Origin: CALBPI01 sp942491885
GTDB lineage: Bacteria; Pseudomonadota; Gammaproteobacteria; Steroidobacterales; Woeseiaceae
DNA length: 64,000 nt
Reading direction: 5' to 3'
NCBI GenBank assembly: GCA_942491885.1
Contig: CALOCQ010000003.1
Coordinates: 186,001-250,000, forward strand
Shown here: piece by piece, positions 1-8,973 of the stretch
How positions within the stretch are numbered: the stretch's first letter is position 1
How the letters are laid out: each line of letters opens with the position of its first letter
The notes under the pieces: model-generated
Told to the model about the DNA's origin: nothing
What the model saw: the letters and a program-made list of their open reading frames with translations, nothing else
The model's database searches: none
Program-made: the position numbers and the translations under genes

Positions 1-2
1 AA

Positions 3-287
3 GGTAAATTTATCACCAGCGGACTGTGGTCGTGGTCGCGTCATCCGAACTATTTCGGGGAGATCGTACTGTGGACAGGCGTGGCCGTGATCGCGCTGCC
101 TATTCTGAGCGGCTGGCAATACGCGACACTCATCTCGCCGGTCTTTGTCACCATCCTGCTGACACGGATCAGTGGCATTCCGATGCTAGAGAAGCGTGCC
201 GAGGAACGTTGGGGCGACGACCCGGCGTTTCGCAAGTACACGCAGAACACATCTGTGCTGATTCCGATGCCACCGAAAGGCGACTAG
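3..287 (+). CDS. DUF1295 / steroid 5-alpha reductase-like membrane protein, C-terminal part
   Basis: The window opens inside this gene; about 94 C-terminal residues are visible and the start lies upstream. Near the visible beginning is the motif GLWSWSRHPNYFGE, the signature of the DUF1295/isoprenylcysteine methyltransferase-like fold, where the RHPNY segment sits in the conserved C-terminal cofactor-binding region. A hydrophobic helix follows and then the typical tail with E-KRAEERWGDDPAFRKYTQNT, ending at a TAG. Members are multi-pass inner-membrane proteins related to steroid reductases and phospholipid/isoprenylcysteine methyltransferases; the bacterial substrate is generally unknown. The family call is firm and the reaction is not known. 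Confidence 0.85.
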   Translation, partial: GKFITSGLWSWSRHPNYFGEIVLWTGVAVIALPILSGWQYATLISPVFVTILLTRISGIPMLEKRAEERWGDDPAFRKYTQNTSVLIPMPPKGD

Positions 288-342
288 CCTGCGGCGCGCG
301 CTCCGGGTATGCATCGGTGTCGCCGGCCTTGGCATTATTGCC

Positions 343-597
343 GTGGTTGTCGGCCTCGTTGCCGGTCTGCATCAACCCGTCGATATCGGCACCGCAGTAT
401 TTGCCTGCGGGCTGGCGGGCTGGGCGATAGTGCAGGCGGCGATGCTGTTGCGCCGGATGCGCGCCGATGCGACATCAGATCACAAAGCGGCAACAACCTC
501 CGCTCGCGTGATGCGTGCGCTCCGCGCGATTGCCTCGGTCGTATTGTTGTTGATCGCATTCACTGCAATCCGTCTCGTGTTTTTCGTTCTTGAGTAG
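343..597 (+). CDS. Small two-helix membrane protein, unknown function
   Basis: 84 residues from a GTG start with two predicted membrane helices (about residues 1-35 and 60-82) separated by a basic cytoplasmic-like stretch with several Arg/Lys. In-frame sequence upstream to codon 289 (a CTG) is also open and hydrophobic, so the true start may lie earlier and complete the first helix. It follows the DUF1295 gene by 55 bases on the same strand and may be cotranscribed. I do not recognise the family. Confidence 0.45.
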   Translation: MVVGLVAGLHQPVDIGTAVFACGLAGWAIVQAAMLLRRMRADATSDHKAATTSARVMRALRAIASVVLLLIAFTAIRLVFFVLE

Positions 598-770
598 CCG
601 CTAACGTCATCGTTTGCAGCAGCGCTATGGGATGACCCGCAGCGCGTTCTGCGGGCAGACAGGCGCATACGTCGATTCGACTCCCATGTCGTCATGGATT
701 AGAGTGAGATGCGACGGTCCAGCTTCCGGAGATGACGTTGCGCCGTTTACCGGCTTTCGGGGAGACGATC

Positions 771-1184
771 ATGGCTAAGTGGATCAGGAATACTCTGGCT
801 ATCATTGCCGGACTGGTCGTTGGCAGCGCGGTCAACATGGGGTTGATCACAATCGGGCCTGCCATTATCCCGCCACCTGCCGGTGCCGATCTCAGCACCT
901 ACGAAAGCCTGCAGGCGTCAATGTCGCTGTTCGAGCCCCGGCATTTCCTGTTTCCATTCCTTGCACACGCGCTGGGTACGCTCGCCGGTGCTTGTGTGGC
1001 CGCGCTCATCGCAGCCAGTCATCCGTTTCGTTTTGCGATGGTGATTGGGGTGTTGTTCCTCATTGGCGGGATCTTGAACGCATTCATGCTGCCGGCGCCG
1101 GTCTGGTTCATTGCGCTGGACCTGTCGCTTGCCTACCTGCCGATGGGCTGGCTGGGATGGAAGCTTACGGGCAGCCGATCCTGA
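771..1184 (+). CDS. Hypothetical four-helix membrane protein
   Basis: 137 residues starting MAKWIRN; a GGGGAGA sequence lies a few bases before this ATG, which favours it over an in-frame ATG at 732. Four hydrophobic segments are visible: an N-terminal helix with GLVVGSAVNMG, a helix following FLFPFLAHALGT, one around FAMVIGVLFLIGGI and a C-terminal one ending YLPMGWLGWKL. The layout resembles small uncharacterised inner-membrane proteins found in many Proteobacteria. Convergent with the DUF819 gene. No function can be assigned. Confidence 0.6.
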   Translation: MAKWIRNTLAIIAGLVVGSAVNMGLITIGPAIIPPPAGADLSTYESLQASMSLFEPRHFLFPFLAHALGTLAGACVAALIAASHPFRFAMVIGVLFLIGGILNAFMLPAPVWFIALDLSLAYLPMGWLGWKLTGSRS

Positions 1185-1230
1185 TCAATATTTTTGTCTT
1201 GCCGCTGCGCCGGGTGGCTGCGCTATGGCT

Positions 1231-2577
1231 TTATGGCGCTACAGTCTGCATCAGCAGTCCGCATAACCAGGCGCCATAGGTACCCAGCACGTAGCCGAAC
1301 ACGGCGAGCAGCACACCAACGGGCGCCAGCGACGGATGAAACGCCGCAGCGAGCACGGGCGCCGATGCGGCGCCACCAATATTCGCTTTGCTGCCGATGG
1401 CGACAAAGAAATACGGCGCGCGGATTATGTAGGCGGTTACCAGCAACAGCACGATGTGAATCGACATCCAGATGCCGCCGACAACAAACAAACCCCAGTA
1501 TTCCACGACCGCCTTGATGTCCATTTTCAGGCCGATGGTCGCAACCAGTACGAAAATAAACACGGTGCCGATTTTCGAGGCGCCGGCGCCCTCGTAGCTG
1601 CGCAGACGGGTAAATGACAGGCTGACGCCAATTGCGGTCGAGATCACGATCAGCCAGAAAAAACGCGACGTCAGGCTGAAGCGATTCAGCCCGGGTGCAT
1701 GCTCGGCGATGTACGGGGCGATGACGTCGGCAAGCCCGTGCGCCACAGCGGTCGCGCCAAAGCCAACGCCGAGGATCACCATGATGTCGGTCGTTGTCGC
1801 GGTGCGCGTGATGCTCTTGCTGAAGTGCTCCATCTTCTCCTGCAGATGGTGAACGGCAGACGAGTCGGCACGAAACCAGCGGTTGATACGTTCACGGTGT
1901 CCGATGCCGATCAACAGGAATGCCATCCAGACTTCCGCGACAATCACATCGACGGTGATCATGATCGAGTACAGCGGATCGGACGGCTTGAATATCTCGT
2001 ACATCGCGGCCTGATTTGCACCGCCGCCGATCCAGCTGCCGGCAATCGTCGTCATGCCGCGCCAGACAGCGTCGGGACCGGCGCCGCCGACGAGATCAGG
2101 CGCAAAAGCGGAGGTGATCAGAATCGCCAGTGGCCCACCGAGTATGACGCCTATCGTTCCCACCAGAAACATCGCGATCAGTTTCCAGCCAAGATGTGCG
2201 ATCTCACGAAGATCGACGCTGAGTGTTAACAGCACCAGACATGCCGGCAGCAGATAGCGCGAGGCGACGAAATAAAGATTGGATTCTTCACCATCGACGA
2301 TATTGAACGTCGTCAGCAACGATGGCAGGAAATAGCAGAGCAGCAGCATCGGTACGATGCGGTAGAAGCGTTGCAGCTTCGGGTTGCTGCTGGACGATGT
2401 CTTGAACACGATCGCCAGGATCAGCAGCAACATGCCGAGCACGACGGCATCGTTTGATATCAGGGCGCCGGATGCTTCGGTTACCAATTCACCCGTCGCG
2501 ACCGCCAGTGTCTCGCCGCCCGCCTGGGCCGCAGTTTCACTTGATGCTTGCGCTGCTGGTTCGCTCGATGCCTGCAT
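1231..2577 (-). CDS. DUF819 family (YjcL-like) integral membrane protein
   Basis: About 448 residues from the ATG that gives MQASSEPA; an in-frame codon at 2640 would add 21 residues without obvious function. After a low-complexity Ala/Glu/Thr N-terminal segment there are about ten to eleven membrane helices arranged in two halves. Recognisable family stretches are AGSWIGGGANQAAMYE in the first half and the repeat-related IGSKANIGGAASAPV near the C-terminus. The Gly/Asn-rich discontinuous motifs suggest a secondary carrier; DUF819 proteins have been linked to transport, but no substrate is established. Single-gene unit. Confidence 0.85.
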   Translation of the reverse strand: MQASSEPAAQASSETAAQAGGETLAVATGELVTEASGALISNDAVVLGMLLLILAIVFKTSSSSNPKLQRFYRIVPMLLLCYFLPSLLTTFNIVDGEESNLYFVASRYLLPACLVLLTLSVDLREIAHLGWKLIAMFLVGTIGVILGGPLAILITSAFAPDLVGGAGPDAVWRGMTTIAGSWIGGGANQAAMYEIFKPSDPLYSIMITVDVIVAEVWMAFLLIGIGHRERINRWFRADSSAVHHLQEKMEHFSKSITRTATTTDIMVILGVGFGATAVAHGLADVIAPYIAEHAPGLNRFSLTSRFFWLIVISTAIGVSLSFTRLRSYEGAGASKIGTVFIFVLVATIGLKMDIKAVVEYWGLFVVGGIWMSIHIVLLLVTAYIIRAPYFFVAIGSKANIGGAASAPVLAAAFHPSLAPVGVLLAVFGYVLGTYGAWLCGLLMQTVAP

Positions 2578-2729
2578 AATGATCTCTGAGTTCCGGGTAG
2601 CAGGCAGTGTACTGCAAACGACGCAAAGCGCACCTGCCAACAGCGCGTGCGGCCTGTGAGCCGTGCCTTGCGTGACGGCTGTTGTTCAGGTTTACTGACG
2701 TGTGTCGTGGGGCCGATGACGGGGTGGGT

Positions 2730-3341
2730 ATGGCGTTGTTGATCTGGGGCGTGGTGTTCATCAGCGTCTTTATCTGGTCGGCGATCGCGCCGAAGGATTA
2801 CCCGACCTGGGGGCTCGAAGTCCTGCCCGCAGTCGTGGCTGCGATATTGATGCTGGCGACGCGGCGCCGATTCCCGCTGACACCTTTGCTGTACGTTCTC
2901 GCGCTGGTGCACTGCGTTGTGTTGATGGTTGGCGGGCACTACACCTATGCCGAGGTGCCGCTATTCGATGCCATAAAGCCGCTGTTCGGTTTCGAGCGCA
3001 ATAATTTCGACAAGCTGGGTCATCTGCTGCAGGGGCTAGTCCCGGCGATACTCGCGCGCGAGATTCTGATACGAAACGCTATTGTGGCGAGTGGGGCATG
3101 GCGCAACTTTTTCATCATCAGTATCTGTCTCGGCTTTAGCGCGTTCTACGAGCTCATCGAGTGGTGGGTCGCGGTGTTTTCCGGGACCGGTGCGCAGGCT
3201 TTTCTCGGCACGCAGGGGTACGTTTGGGATACACAGTCGGATATGGCGTTCGCTTTGATAGGCGCCATTCTCGCACTCGTGTTGTTATCGCGGTGGCACG
3301 ACCGGCAGCTCGCGACGGTAACAGGGTCGACGCGCGGCTAA
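2730..3341 (+). CDS. DUF2238 (YjdF-like) membrane protein
   Basis: 203 residues from MALLIWG; GACGGGG just upstream makes this ATG more likely than the one at 2682. Five to six membrane helices. The conserved family motifs are present: HYTYAEVPLF, RNNFDKLGHLLQG (Asp/His in a membrane-embedded polar patch), FYELIEWW and TQGYVWDTQSDM. These match the YjdF/DUF2238 family of inner-membrane proteins, whose role is unknown. Convergent with the downstream glycosyltransferase. Confidence 0.85.
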   Translation: MALLIWGVVFISVFIWSAIAPKDYPTWGLEVLPAVVAAILMLATRRRFPLTPLLYVLALVHCVVLMVGGHYTYAEVPLFDAIKPLFGFERNNFDKLGHLLQGLVPAILAREILIRNAIVASGAWRNFFIISICLGFSAFYELIEWWVAVFSGTGAQAFLGTQGYVWDTQSDMAFALIGAILALVLLSRWHDRQLATVTGSTRG

Positions 3342-3362
3342 CGGTCAAGACGCGTACGCCAG

Positions 3363-4772
3363 CTATTTTTCTGACATGTCCGCGCTGCGGGTGATCGTCT
3401 GCCACTTGTGTTTACGCCCGCTGAACCAGCGCATCAGACCCTGAAAACGCCAGATCGCCGTCAACTGACGGAAGCCGAAGTTCTCTATGATGGCGATGAA
3501 GTAGAGCATTAACAGATCGCGGGTGCGCGGGTACATGTGGAATGACAATTCCTCGAGCATGATCGCGGATGTCGACAGCAGGACGCCGAGCCCGATCGCC
3601 AGCGCGAGGAATATGAACGCCTCCGGCACGGCGATCAGTCCGTACCAGGCGCAGATCGCCAGAAATATAAAACCGGCCACTTCGATGATCGGGCCGAACA
3701 ACTCGAAGATCATATAGAACGGTATCGCGAGCCAGCTGACGGTGCCGCCGCGCGGGTTCGTGATCAACGATTTATTGAGCGCCAGCGCCTGGCCGAGTCC
3801 GTGCTGCCAGCGCACCCGTTGGCTTTTCAGGTCCTTGATATTTTCCGGCGCATCCGTCCAACAGACCGGGTCCGGCACGAAGGTGATGCGATACGGTATG
3901 CGTTTTCCTTTCATCATCCGGTGCAGCCGCAACACCAGCTCCATGTCCTCGCCAACGGCATCGGGGTTGTAGCCACCGGCCTCAATCAGTGTTTCCTTGT
4001 GGAACACACCGAACGCGCCGGAGATGATCAGCAGCCCGTTAATCGGTGACCAGCCCATCCGCCCAAACAGAAACGCACGCAGGTATTCAACAACCTGGAC
4101 CAGCGCCAGAAAGTTGCTCGGTAATCCGACCTTCTCCATGAAGCCCTGCCGAATGGTGCAGCCGTTGGCGATGCGTACGGTGCCGCCGACGGCCACGGTC
4201 GTCGGATCTTCAAGAAACGGGCGTATGACGCGCCGCAGACTGTCGGGCTGCAGAACGGAGTCGGCATCGACGACGCAAATGATCGGGTAGCGACAGGCAT
4301 TGATCCCGGCGTTGCTGGCATCTGCCTTGCTGCCGCCGTTCACCTTGTCGATAACGCGCAGATTACGATAGCGCAGCGATTGGTAAACTGCTTTGACCGC
4401 TTTGCATGGCACGCGTGCGCGGTAGGCTTCCGGAAACACGCGCAGGTCGAAGGCCTCGATCAGTTTTTCCAGCGTATCGTCGGTAGAGCCGTCATTGACC
4501 ACGACCAGCTCATACTCTGGGTATTCGAGTTGCAGCATGGCCTTGCAGGACGTGATGATCGAAACCGATTCGTTGTAGGCCGGCACAACCACACTGATTG
4601 GCAGATCAAGCGACGAGAACGCGCCTTGCGCCTCGTTGTGTTCGGCGGTTTGCAGGTAACGCCGGATGCCCTTGATGGCGATAACGTTCTGCATCAGATA
4701 GCCAAGATTGATGCCGACGAAATAAATCAGGAACACCCACTGCCCCTGCACGACGAATTCCTGCACCGTCAT
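3363..4772 (-). CDS. Membrane-bound processive GT2 glycosyltransferase
   Basis: 469 residues. An N-terminal membrane helix (about 12-32) is followed by a GT-A domain with the canonical motifs: VVNDGSTDD (about 91-99), the metal-binding DAD (169-171), the acceptor/base motif GEDME (274-278) and QRVRW (318-322), the QxxRW signature of processive synthases such as BcsA, PgaC and HyaD. Three to four C-terminal helices follow (about 340-440). It should polymerise a beta-linked polysaccharide and thread it across the inner membrane. Its start overlaps the stop of the HEAT-repeat gene by 4 bases, so translation is probably coupled. The sugar is unknown; no deacetylase or PilZ domain is nearby. Confidence 0.9.
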   Translation of the reverse strand: MTVQEFVVQGQWVFLIYFVGINLGYLMQNVIAIKGIRRYLQTAEHNEAQGAFSSLDLPISVVVPAYNESVSIITSCKAMLQLEYPEYELVVVNDGSTDDTLEKLIEAFDLRVFPEAYRARVPCKAVKAVYQSLRYRNLRVIDKVNGGSKADASNAGINACRYPIICVVDADSVLQPDSLRRVIRPFLEDPTTVAVGGTVRIANGCTIRQGFMEKVGLPSNFLALVQVVEYLRAFLFGRMGWSPINGLLIISGAFGVFHKETLIEAGGYNPDAVGEDMELVLRLHRMMKGKRIPYRITFVPDPVCWTDAPENIKDLKSQRVRWQHGLGQALALNKSLITNPRGGTVSWLAIPFYMIFELFGPIIEVAGFIFLAICAWYGLIAVPEAFIFLALAIGLGVLLSTSAIMLEELSFHMYPRTRDLLMLYFIAIIENFGFRQLTAIWRFQGLMRWFSGRKHKWQTITRSADMSEK

Positions 4773-5848
4773 GCCAGACCCGCTTCGGCCAGTGCCTGTT
4801 GAAGAATGTCGCGCGCGTAGCGGTCACTGTGATCGCGCGCCAGATTGCGTAGCTTGTTCGGTCCGACAAACGGTAAGGAGACCAGGGCCTGTGCTGCCCG
4901 ATAGCGCACCCACCAGTGGTGATCGGCCAGCATGCGCTCAAGTGGGCCGATGTGTTCGGGTTGACCGAGACGACCCATTGTTTTTGCCGCCTGAATGCGA
5001 ACAAAGGGCACTTCGTGGTTGGCTAACAGTGCGAGCCTGGGCAGCCCCAGCCGGCCTGACACCATTTTGAGGGCAACGGCGAGCACGCGCGGATCGTGGC
5101 TATCGCGTAGCATTTCCACCGCAAGGCCGTCAGCGATGTCCGGTGCAAAAAGCTGTGCGTAGGTGATCAGGCGCGCACGGGTCTGGTCATCGGCCGTGCG
5201 TATCGCGCCTGCCAACGGCTCGCTAATACGGTCTTCACCCAGCAGTTTCAGGATCGACGAAACACTGTTGCGCGGCCAGTCAGTGCGTTGCGTGATCGCG
5301 CTGATCAGTGGCGCTGACGCACGGTCCGGGTCAATACGTACCAACGCGGTCGCAGCGGTAATGGATAACGCCGTGTGCTCGGTCTCCATCAGCTGGCGCA
5401 TGTCGCCCCAACGAATATCGTTACCGAGATAACCGAGTGTTTGCGTGCCTAGCAGTTGAGCGGTCAGCCGACCGCTATCGAGCATGCGCGTGGCAATTTT
5501 TGTAAGGCCGATCTGCTCGCCCACGCGAATGAGGTGCTGCGCCGACTCGCCGATCACCATGGCGCGAAAGCGGTTCCAGTTTTGTAGTACTTCGGTATGT
5601 TCGCGGCGTCGCAGCGGCGGCAATGCACGCTTGCGTTCGTTCACCGTCGCCTCCGCGAGAATTTCCTGCCATGCCTCGGACACGCGCGCAACCCGGCGTG
5701 CCTCAATAATCGTCGCAGCGCGCAGCCCGAGCGTATAGAGAAACAAAACGAAGGTCGTTGCACCGGCGGTCAGCGTCACAATCAACGCCGTGCGGGCAAG
5801 ACCTTCAATACCGGCGGGTAACAGAAAATCCAGCATAATGTCTGTCAT
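4769..5848 (-). CDS. HEAT-repeat protein with N-terminal membrane anchor
   Basis: 359 residues from MTDIMLDF; an upstream in-frame start at 5911 would lie further inside the barrel gene. One membrane helix (about 15-40) precedes a soluble region of tandem HEAT-type alpha-helical repeats, for example the VRIQAAKTMGRLGQPEHIGPLERML and VRYRAAQALVSL units near the C-terminus. HEAT solenoids are protein-protein scaffolds. It lies between the barrel and the glycosyltransferase with overlaps at both ends (44 and 4 bases), so it is probably the linker or assembly subunit of that polysaccharide machinery. This role is inferred from context only. Confidence 0.8.
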   Translation of the reverse strand: MTDIMLDFLLPAGIEGLARTALIVTLTAGATTFVLFLYTLGLRAATIIEARRVARVSEAWQEILAEATVNERKRALPPLRRREHTEVLQNWNRFRAMVIGESAQHLIRVGEQIGLTKIATRMLDSGRLTAQLLGTQTLGYLGNDIRWGDMRQLMETEHTALSITAATALVRIDPDRASAPLISAITQRTDWPRNSVSSILKLLGEDRISEPLAGAIRTADDQTRARLITYAQLFAPDIADGLAVEMLRDSHDPRVLAVALKMVSGRLGLPRLALLANHEVPFVRIQAAKTMGRLGQPEHIGPLERMLADHHWWVRYRAAQALVSLPFVGPNKLRNLARDHSDRYARDILQQALAEAGLA

Positions 5849-6977
5849 AGAAGTCGCCCTGCTCGAGGGTGCCAAGCCACCAGCCGACGGCGAGGCGTGG
5901 CCTAAGTTCATGTGAGCCGGTCAGTGTCAGCGACAGCACGCGACTTTCGAGTACTCGCGTGCCGTCTGCAATCGTGTCGAGCTCCGTGCCGGCACCTACT
6001 GTCACGCGGAACCGGTTTTGTGCGTCCCTGTACCAGTCAACTGAGCCGACATAAGAGGTTGCGCTGCCGGCGCTGTCGAGTCGTGCGAGGTTCATGCCGA
6101 AGGAGAAGCGGAAGGCGGAGTAGTAGCGGTCTACCGACACGAGGACGCTCTGTGACCGATCGTCGGCAAACGATCGGTGTGCGCCGCCTGCGCGCGCGAC
6201 CCAGCCGGCCGGCAGATCGTGCTCCAGCTGCAGTGTTACCAATTGCTCGGCCCGAAACGTCGCAGACGGTGTAAACATCAATCCTGTGGCGATTCGGGTT
6301 TGCTGAGTCAGCGGCCAGACCACCCCGCCACGCAGTGAGGCATCGCTGGCGTCGCCGCGGGACTCGCGGTCAACGGCCAGTTCGAAGACGCGCCCGTCGG
6401 GTGTCTCTGCGAGTGTGCCCAGCGATAGTTCACTCCAGCCGTCACGGCCGCCGGTGAGTTGATGGGCGCCGGCGATCGCAATGATGCTCCAGCGGTTTTC
6501 GGGAGTCGCCGCCAGCGCTTGTGTGTCGGATGCCACCAGCGCGTCCGTATCGGGCGCCAAAGCGGTTGCGTTGGTTTCGACGCGGGTCGGCGGATTGGCA
6601 GGCTCCGGCTCGTCGGTTGCGTCGGGTGCCTCGGTTGCCGGTTTATCCAGACGCGCGACCAGGTCAGAGACATCCTTATAGTCCGGCGCCAGTTGCTGCG
6701 CGAACCTGGCTGCCGCCAGCGCCTCGTCACTGCGTCCGACTGCATTGAGCGTCAGTGCGCGCAGAAATTGATAGTCGACATTTTCCGGGTAGCAATGGCT
6801 CAGTTGTTCGGCGAAGCCGAGCGCGCGCATGAACTGGCCGCTGCGATACAACGTCTGGGCCTGTGAGAAGCGCGCGGTTGGATCGTCGCTACATTCGTCG
6901 GGCGCGCTGCCGCGTTCTTCGGCGCAGATCGCCGCCGACAATATCAGCGACAGCAGGATGCAAACCGTGCGAGTCAC
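5805..6977 (-). CDS. YaiO-family outer-membrane beta-barrel protein with TPR domain
   Basis: 390 residues. A signal peptide ends near ICAEE (about 19). Residues 30-110 form TPR-like helices (ARFSQAQTLYRSGQFMRALGFAEQL). A Pro/Ala/Thr-rich linker follows, then from about 160 to the end alternating amphipathic strands ending with the aromatic C-terminus SVTRRY, typical of outer-membrane barrels; this matches the YaiO family. With a processive GT2 in the same transcript it is a good candidate for the outer-membrane exit of the polysaccharide, comparable in architecture to PgaA or BcsC/AlgK-AlgE (TPR plus barrel) but much smaller. Its start overlaps the response-regulator stop by 4 bases. Confidence 0.82.
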   Translation of the reverse strand: MTRTVCILLSLILSAAICAEERGSAPDECSDDPTARFSQAQTLYRSGQFMRALGFAEQLSHCYPENVDYQFLRALTLNAVGRSDEALAAARFAQQLAPDYKDVSDLVARLDKPATEAPDATDEPEPANPPTRVETNATALAPDTDALVASDTQALAATPENRWSIIAIAGAHQLTGGRDGWSELSLGTLAETPDGRVFELAVDRESRGDASDASLRGGVVWPLTQQTRIATGLMFTPSATFRAEQLVTLQLEHDLPAGWVARAGGAHRSFADDRSQSVLVSVDRYYSAFRFSFGMNLARLDSAGSATSYVGSVDWYRDAQNRFRVTVGAGTELDTIADGTRVLESRVLSLTLTGSHELRPRLAVGWWLGTLEQGDFYDRHYAGFSVTRRY

Positions 6978-7450
6978 TTATGACTCGCCCGAAGCCGTCG
7001 CGCGACGTCAATGTTGCGACGCACGCGGGCCAGCAGTTCGCCGGGTCGGAATGGTTTGGTCACGTAGTCATCGGCACCCATGTCGAATGCCTGAGTGATG
7101 TCTCGCTCGAGTACTTTCGCGGAAATAATGATGACCGGCACATCCATCCATTCGCCGGTGCCGCGCAGGCTCTGCAGTACCTGAAAGCCCGAGGCGTAGG
7201 GCATCATCAGATCAAGAAGTACAAGATCGGGCGGATCGATGGTGTCGATCAGGCCCAGGGCGTCGCGGCCATCGGGGGATATGGTCGTACGGAAGCCCTC
7301 GCGCTGCAGCATGAACTCCAGCAGGTATGCGGTATGCGGGTCGTCCTCGACCACGAGTACATGCGGACCCAGCGGCTGGTCCGTGGACACCGCGTCGCTA
7401 TGTAATGCCTCTGATTTCATTTCAGCCTGCCCGTCGGCGTAGCGCCTCAT
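6974..7450 (-). CDS. Single-domain response regulator
   Basis: 158 residues, essentially only a receiver domain: acidic pocket D36-D37 (VVEDD), phospho-acceptor D80 in LVLLDLMMP, S/T switch near IISAK and Lys132 in TKPF. There is no output domain. A second in-frame ATG at 7420 (MKSEALH) is equally possible as start. It is the first gene of the four-gene overlapping unit, so it presumably controls polysaccharide synthesis or assembly by protein contact, perhaps through the HEAT scaffold; no cognate kinase gene is adjacent. Confidence 0.88.
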   Translation of the reverse strand: MRRYADGQAEMKSEALHSDAVSTDQPLGPHVLVVEDDPHTAYLLEFMLQREGFRTTISPDGRDALGLIDTIDPPDLVLLDLMMPYASGFQVLQSLRGTGEWMDVPVIIISAKVLERDITQAFDMGADDYVTKPFRPGELLARVRRNIDVARRLRASHK

Positions 7451-7521
7451 TCCGTCTATAGCGGCAAAGCGGCTGAAATGTTTAGTGTTTTCGGCGCCCC
7501 GGATGGCACGCCGGGCGGGTC

Positions 7522-8919
7522 TTAGCAGTCGACGAAACTGACCGGTACTTCGACGACGTTGGCGGCCAAACCGCCGCGCGCCGTTTCTTTGTACTTGTCT
7601 TTCATGTCACGACCGGTATCGCGCATCGTCTGGATCACTTTGTCGAGCGTAACCATATGCTGGCCGTCGCCACGCATCGCCAGCCGGGAGGCGTTGATTG
7701 CCTTGACCGCAGCCATCGCGTTGCGCTCGATACACGGCACCTGAACCAACCCGGCGATCGGGTCGCAGGTCAGCCCGAGGTTGTGCTCCATACCGATTTC
7801 GGCGGCGTTCTCGCATTGCATCGGTGTGCCGCCCAAAACTTCGGTAAGTGCGCCTGCCGCCATCGAACACGCAGATCCGACTTCGCCCTGACAGCCGACC
7901 TCTGCGCCGCTGATCGATGCGTTCTCTTTGAACAGAATGCCGATGGCGCCGCAGGTCAGCAGGAATCGCCGGATGCCGTCGTCGTTCGCGCCGCGACAAA
8001 AGCGGCGGTAGTAGTGCATTACGGCGGGGATGATACCCGCGGCGCCGTTAGTCGGTGCCGTCACGACGCGCCCGCCGGCGGCGTTTTCTTCATTGACCGC
8101 GAGCGCATACAGGTTGACCCAGTCCATAATCGTCAGCGGGTCTGATAGCGCAGCCTCGGGTTGCTCACGCAGCTGCGTGTACAGCGCCGCCGCCCGCCGG
8201 CGCACCTTCAGTCCCGGCAACACGCCTTCAGCATGGCAGCCGCGTTTGACGCAGTCCTGCATCGCCTGCCAGATAGCATCGAGACCGCTGTCTATTTCGG
8301 CGTCGCTGTGCCACGCATGTTCATTGTGGCGCATGATGTCCGAGATCGACATCTTCTCGGCGTGACAGTGCGCCATCAGCTGTTCGGCGGTCGTAAACGG
8401 GTATGCCATCTCGTGCTTGTCGGCGATGATGATACCCGCGCCGGCCTGCTGCTCGTCGACCACGAAGCCGCCGCCGACCGAGTAGAACGCTTTCTCTTTG
8501 ATGATGGCGCCGGTCGCGTCGAAGGCCGTCAGGCGCATTGCGTTGGGGTGATAGGGCAGGCGTTTGCGCACCCGGAATTTGAGGTCGTCTTTGGGCGTAA
8601 AGCGAATGTGCTGGACGCCGCCGAGCGCGATCTTGCGTGTTGCTTCAATTTCCGCGAGGATCGCGGGAATCTGATCGGGATCGACCTGATCCGGTTGCAA
8701 GCCCATCAGCCCGAGCTGAACCGCCTTGTGCGTGCCGTGACCGCGGCCGGTCGCGCCGAGTGAGCCGAACAGCTGCACCTGAATTTTGTGTACGCTGGCG
8801 AGCAAGCCCGCGGACGTTAGTTCATCGATGAACCGGGCCGAGGCCAGCATCGGGCCGACGGTGTGCGAGCTGGACGGGCCAATGCCGATCTTGAACAGAT
8901 TAAAAACGCTGATACTCAT
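7522..8919 (-). CDS. sdaA: L-serine ammonia-lyase (iron-sulfur dependent)
   Basis: 465 residues, the normal length for the single-chain bacterial type. It deaminates L-serine to pyruvate and ammonia in the cytoplasm using a [4Fe-4S] cluster. Visible signatures: the N-terminal GPSSSHTVGP loop, the TAPTNGAAGIIP segment (about 288-298), and the three cluster cysteines C343 (VGCQGEVGSAC), C385 (LGLTCDP) and C396 (QVPCIERN). The C-terminal cysteine is also present (SFVDC), the tail that plugs the active site in this family. Monocistronic by spacing. Confidence 0.95.
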   Translation of the reverse strand: MSISVFNLFKIGIGPSSSHTVGPMLASARFIDELTSAGLLASVHKIQVQLFGSLGATGRGHGTHKAVQLGLMGLQPDQVDPDQIPAILAEIEATRKIALGGVQHIRFTPKDDLKFRVRKRLPYHPNAMRLTAFDATGAIIKEKAFYSVGGGFVVDEQQAGAGIIIADKHEMAYPFTTAEQLMAHCHAEKMSISDIMRHNEHAWHSDAEIDSGLDAIWQAMQDCVKRGCHAEGVLPGLKVRRRAAALYTQLREQPEAALSDPLTIMDWVNLYALAVNEENAAGGRVVTAPTNGAAGIIPAVMHYYRRFCRGANDDGIRRFLLTCGAIGILFKENASISGAEVGCQGEVGSACSMAAGALTEVLGGTPMQCENAAEIGMEHNLGLTCDPIAGLVQVPCIERNAMAAVKAINASRLAMRGDGQHMVTLDKVIQTMRDTGRDMKDKYKETARGGLAANVVEVPVSFVDC

Positions 8920-8973
8920 GGTGTGCGTATCCGAGTGTAGGCGTCAATGATACTCGCTGGCGGCAGTTGGTGC

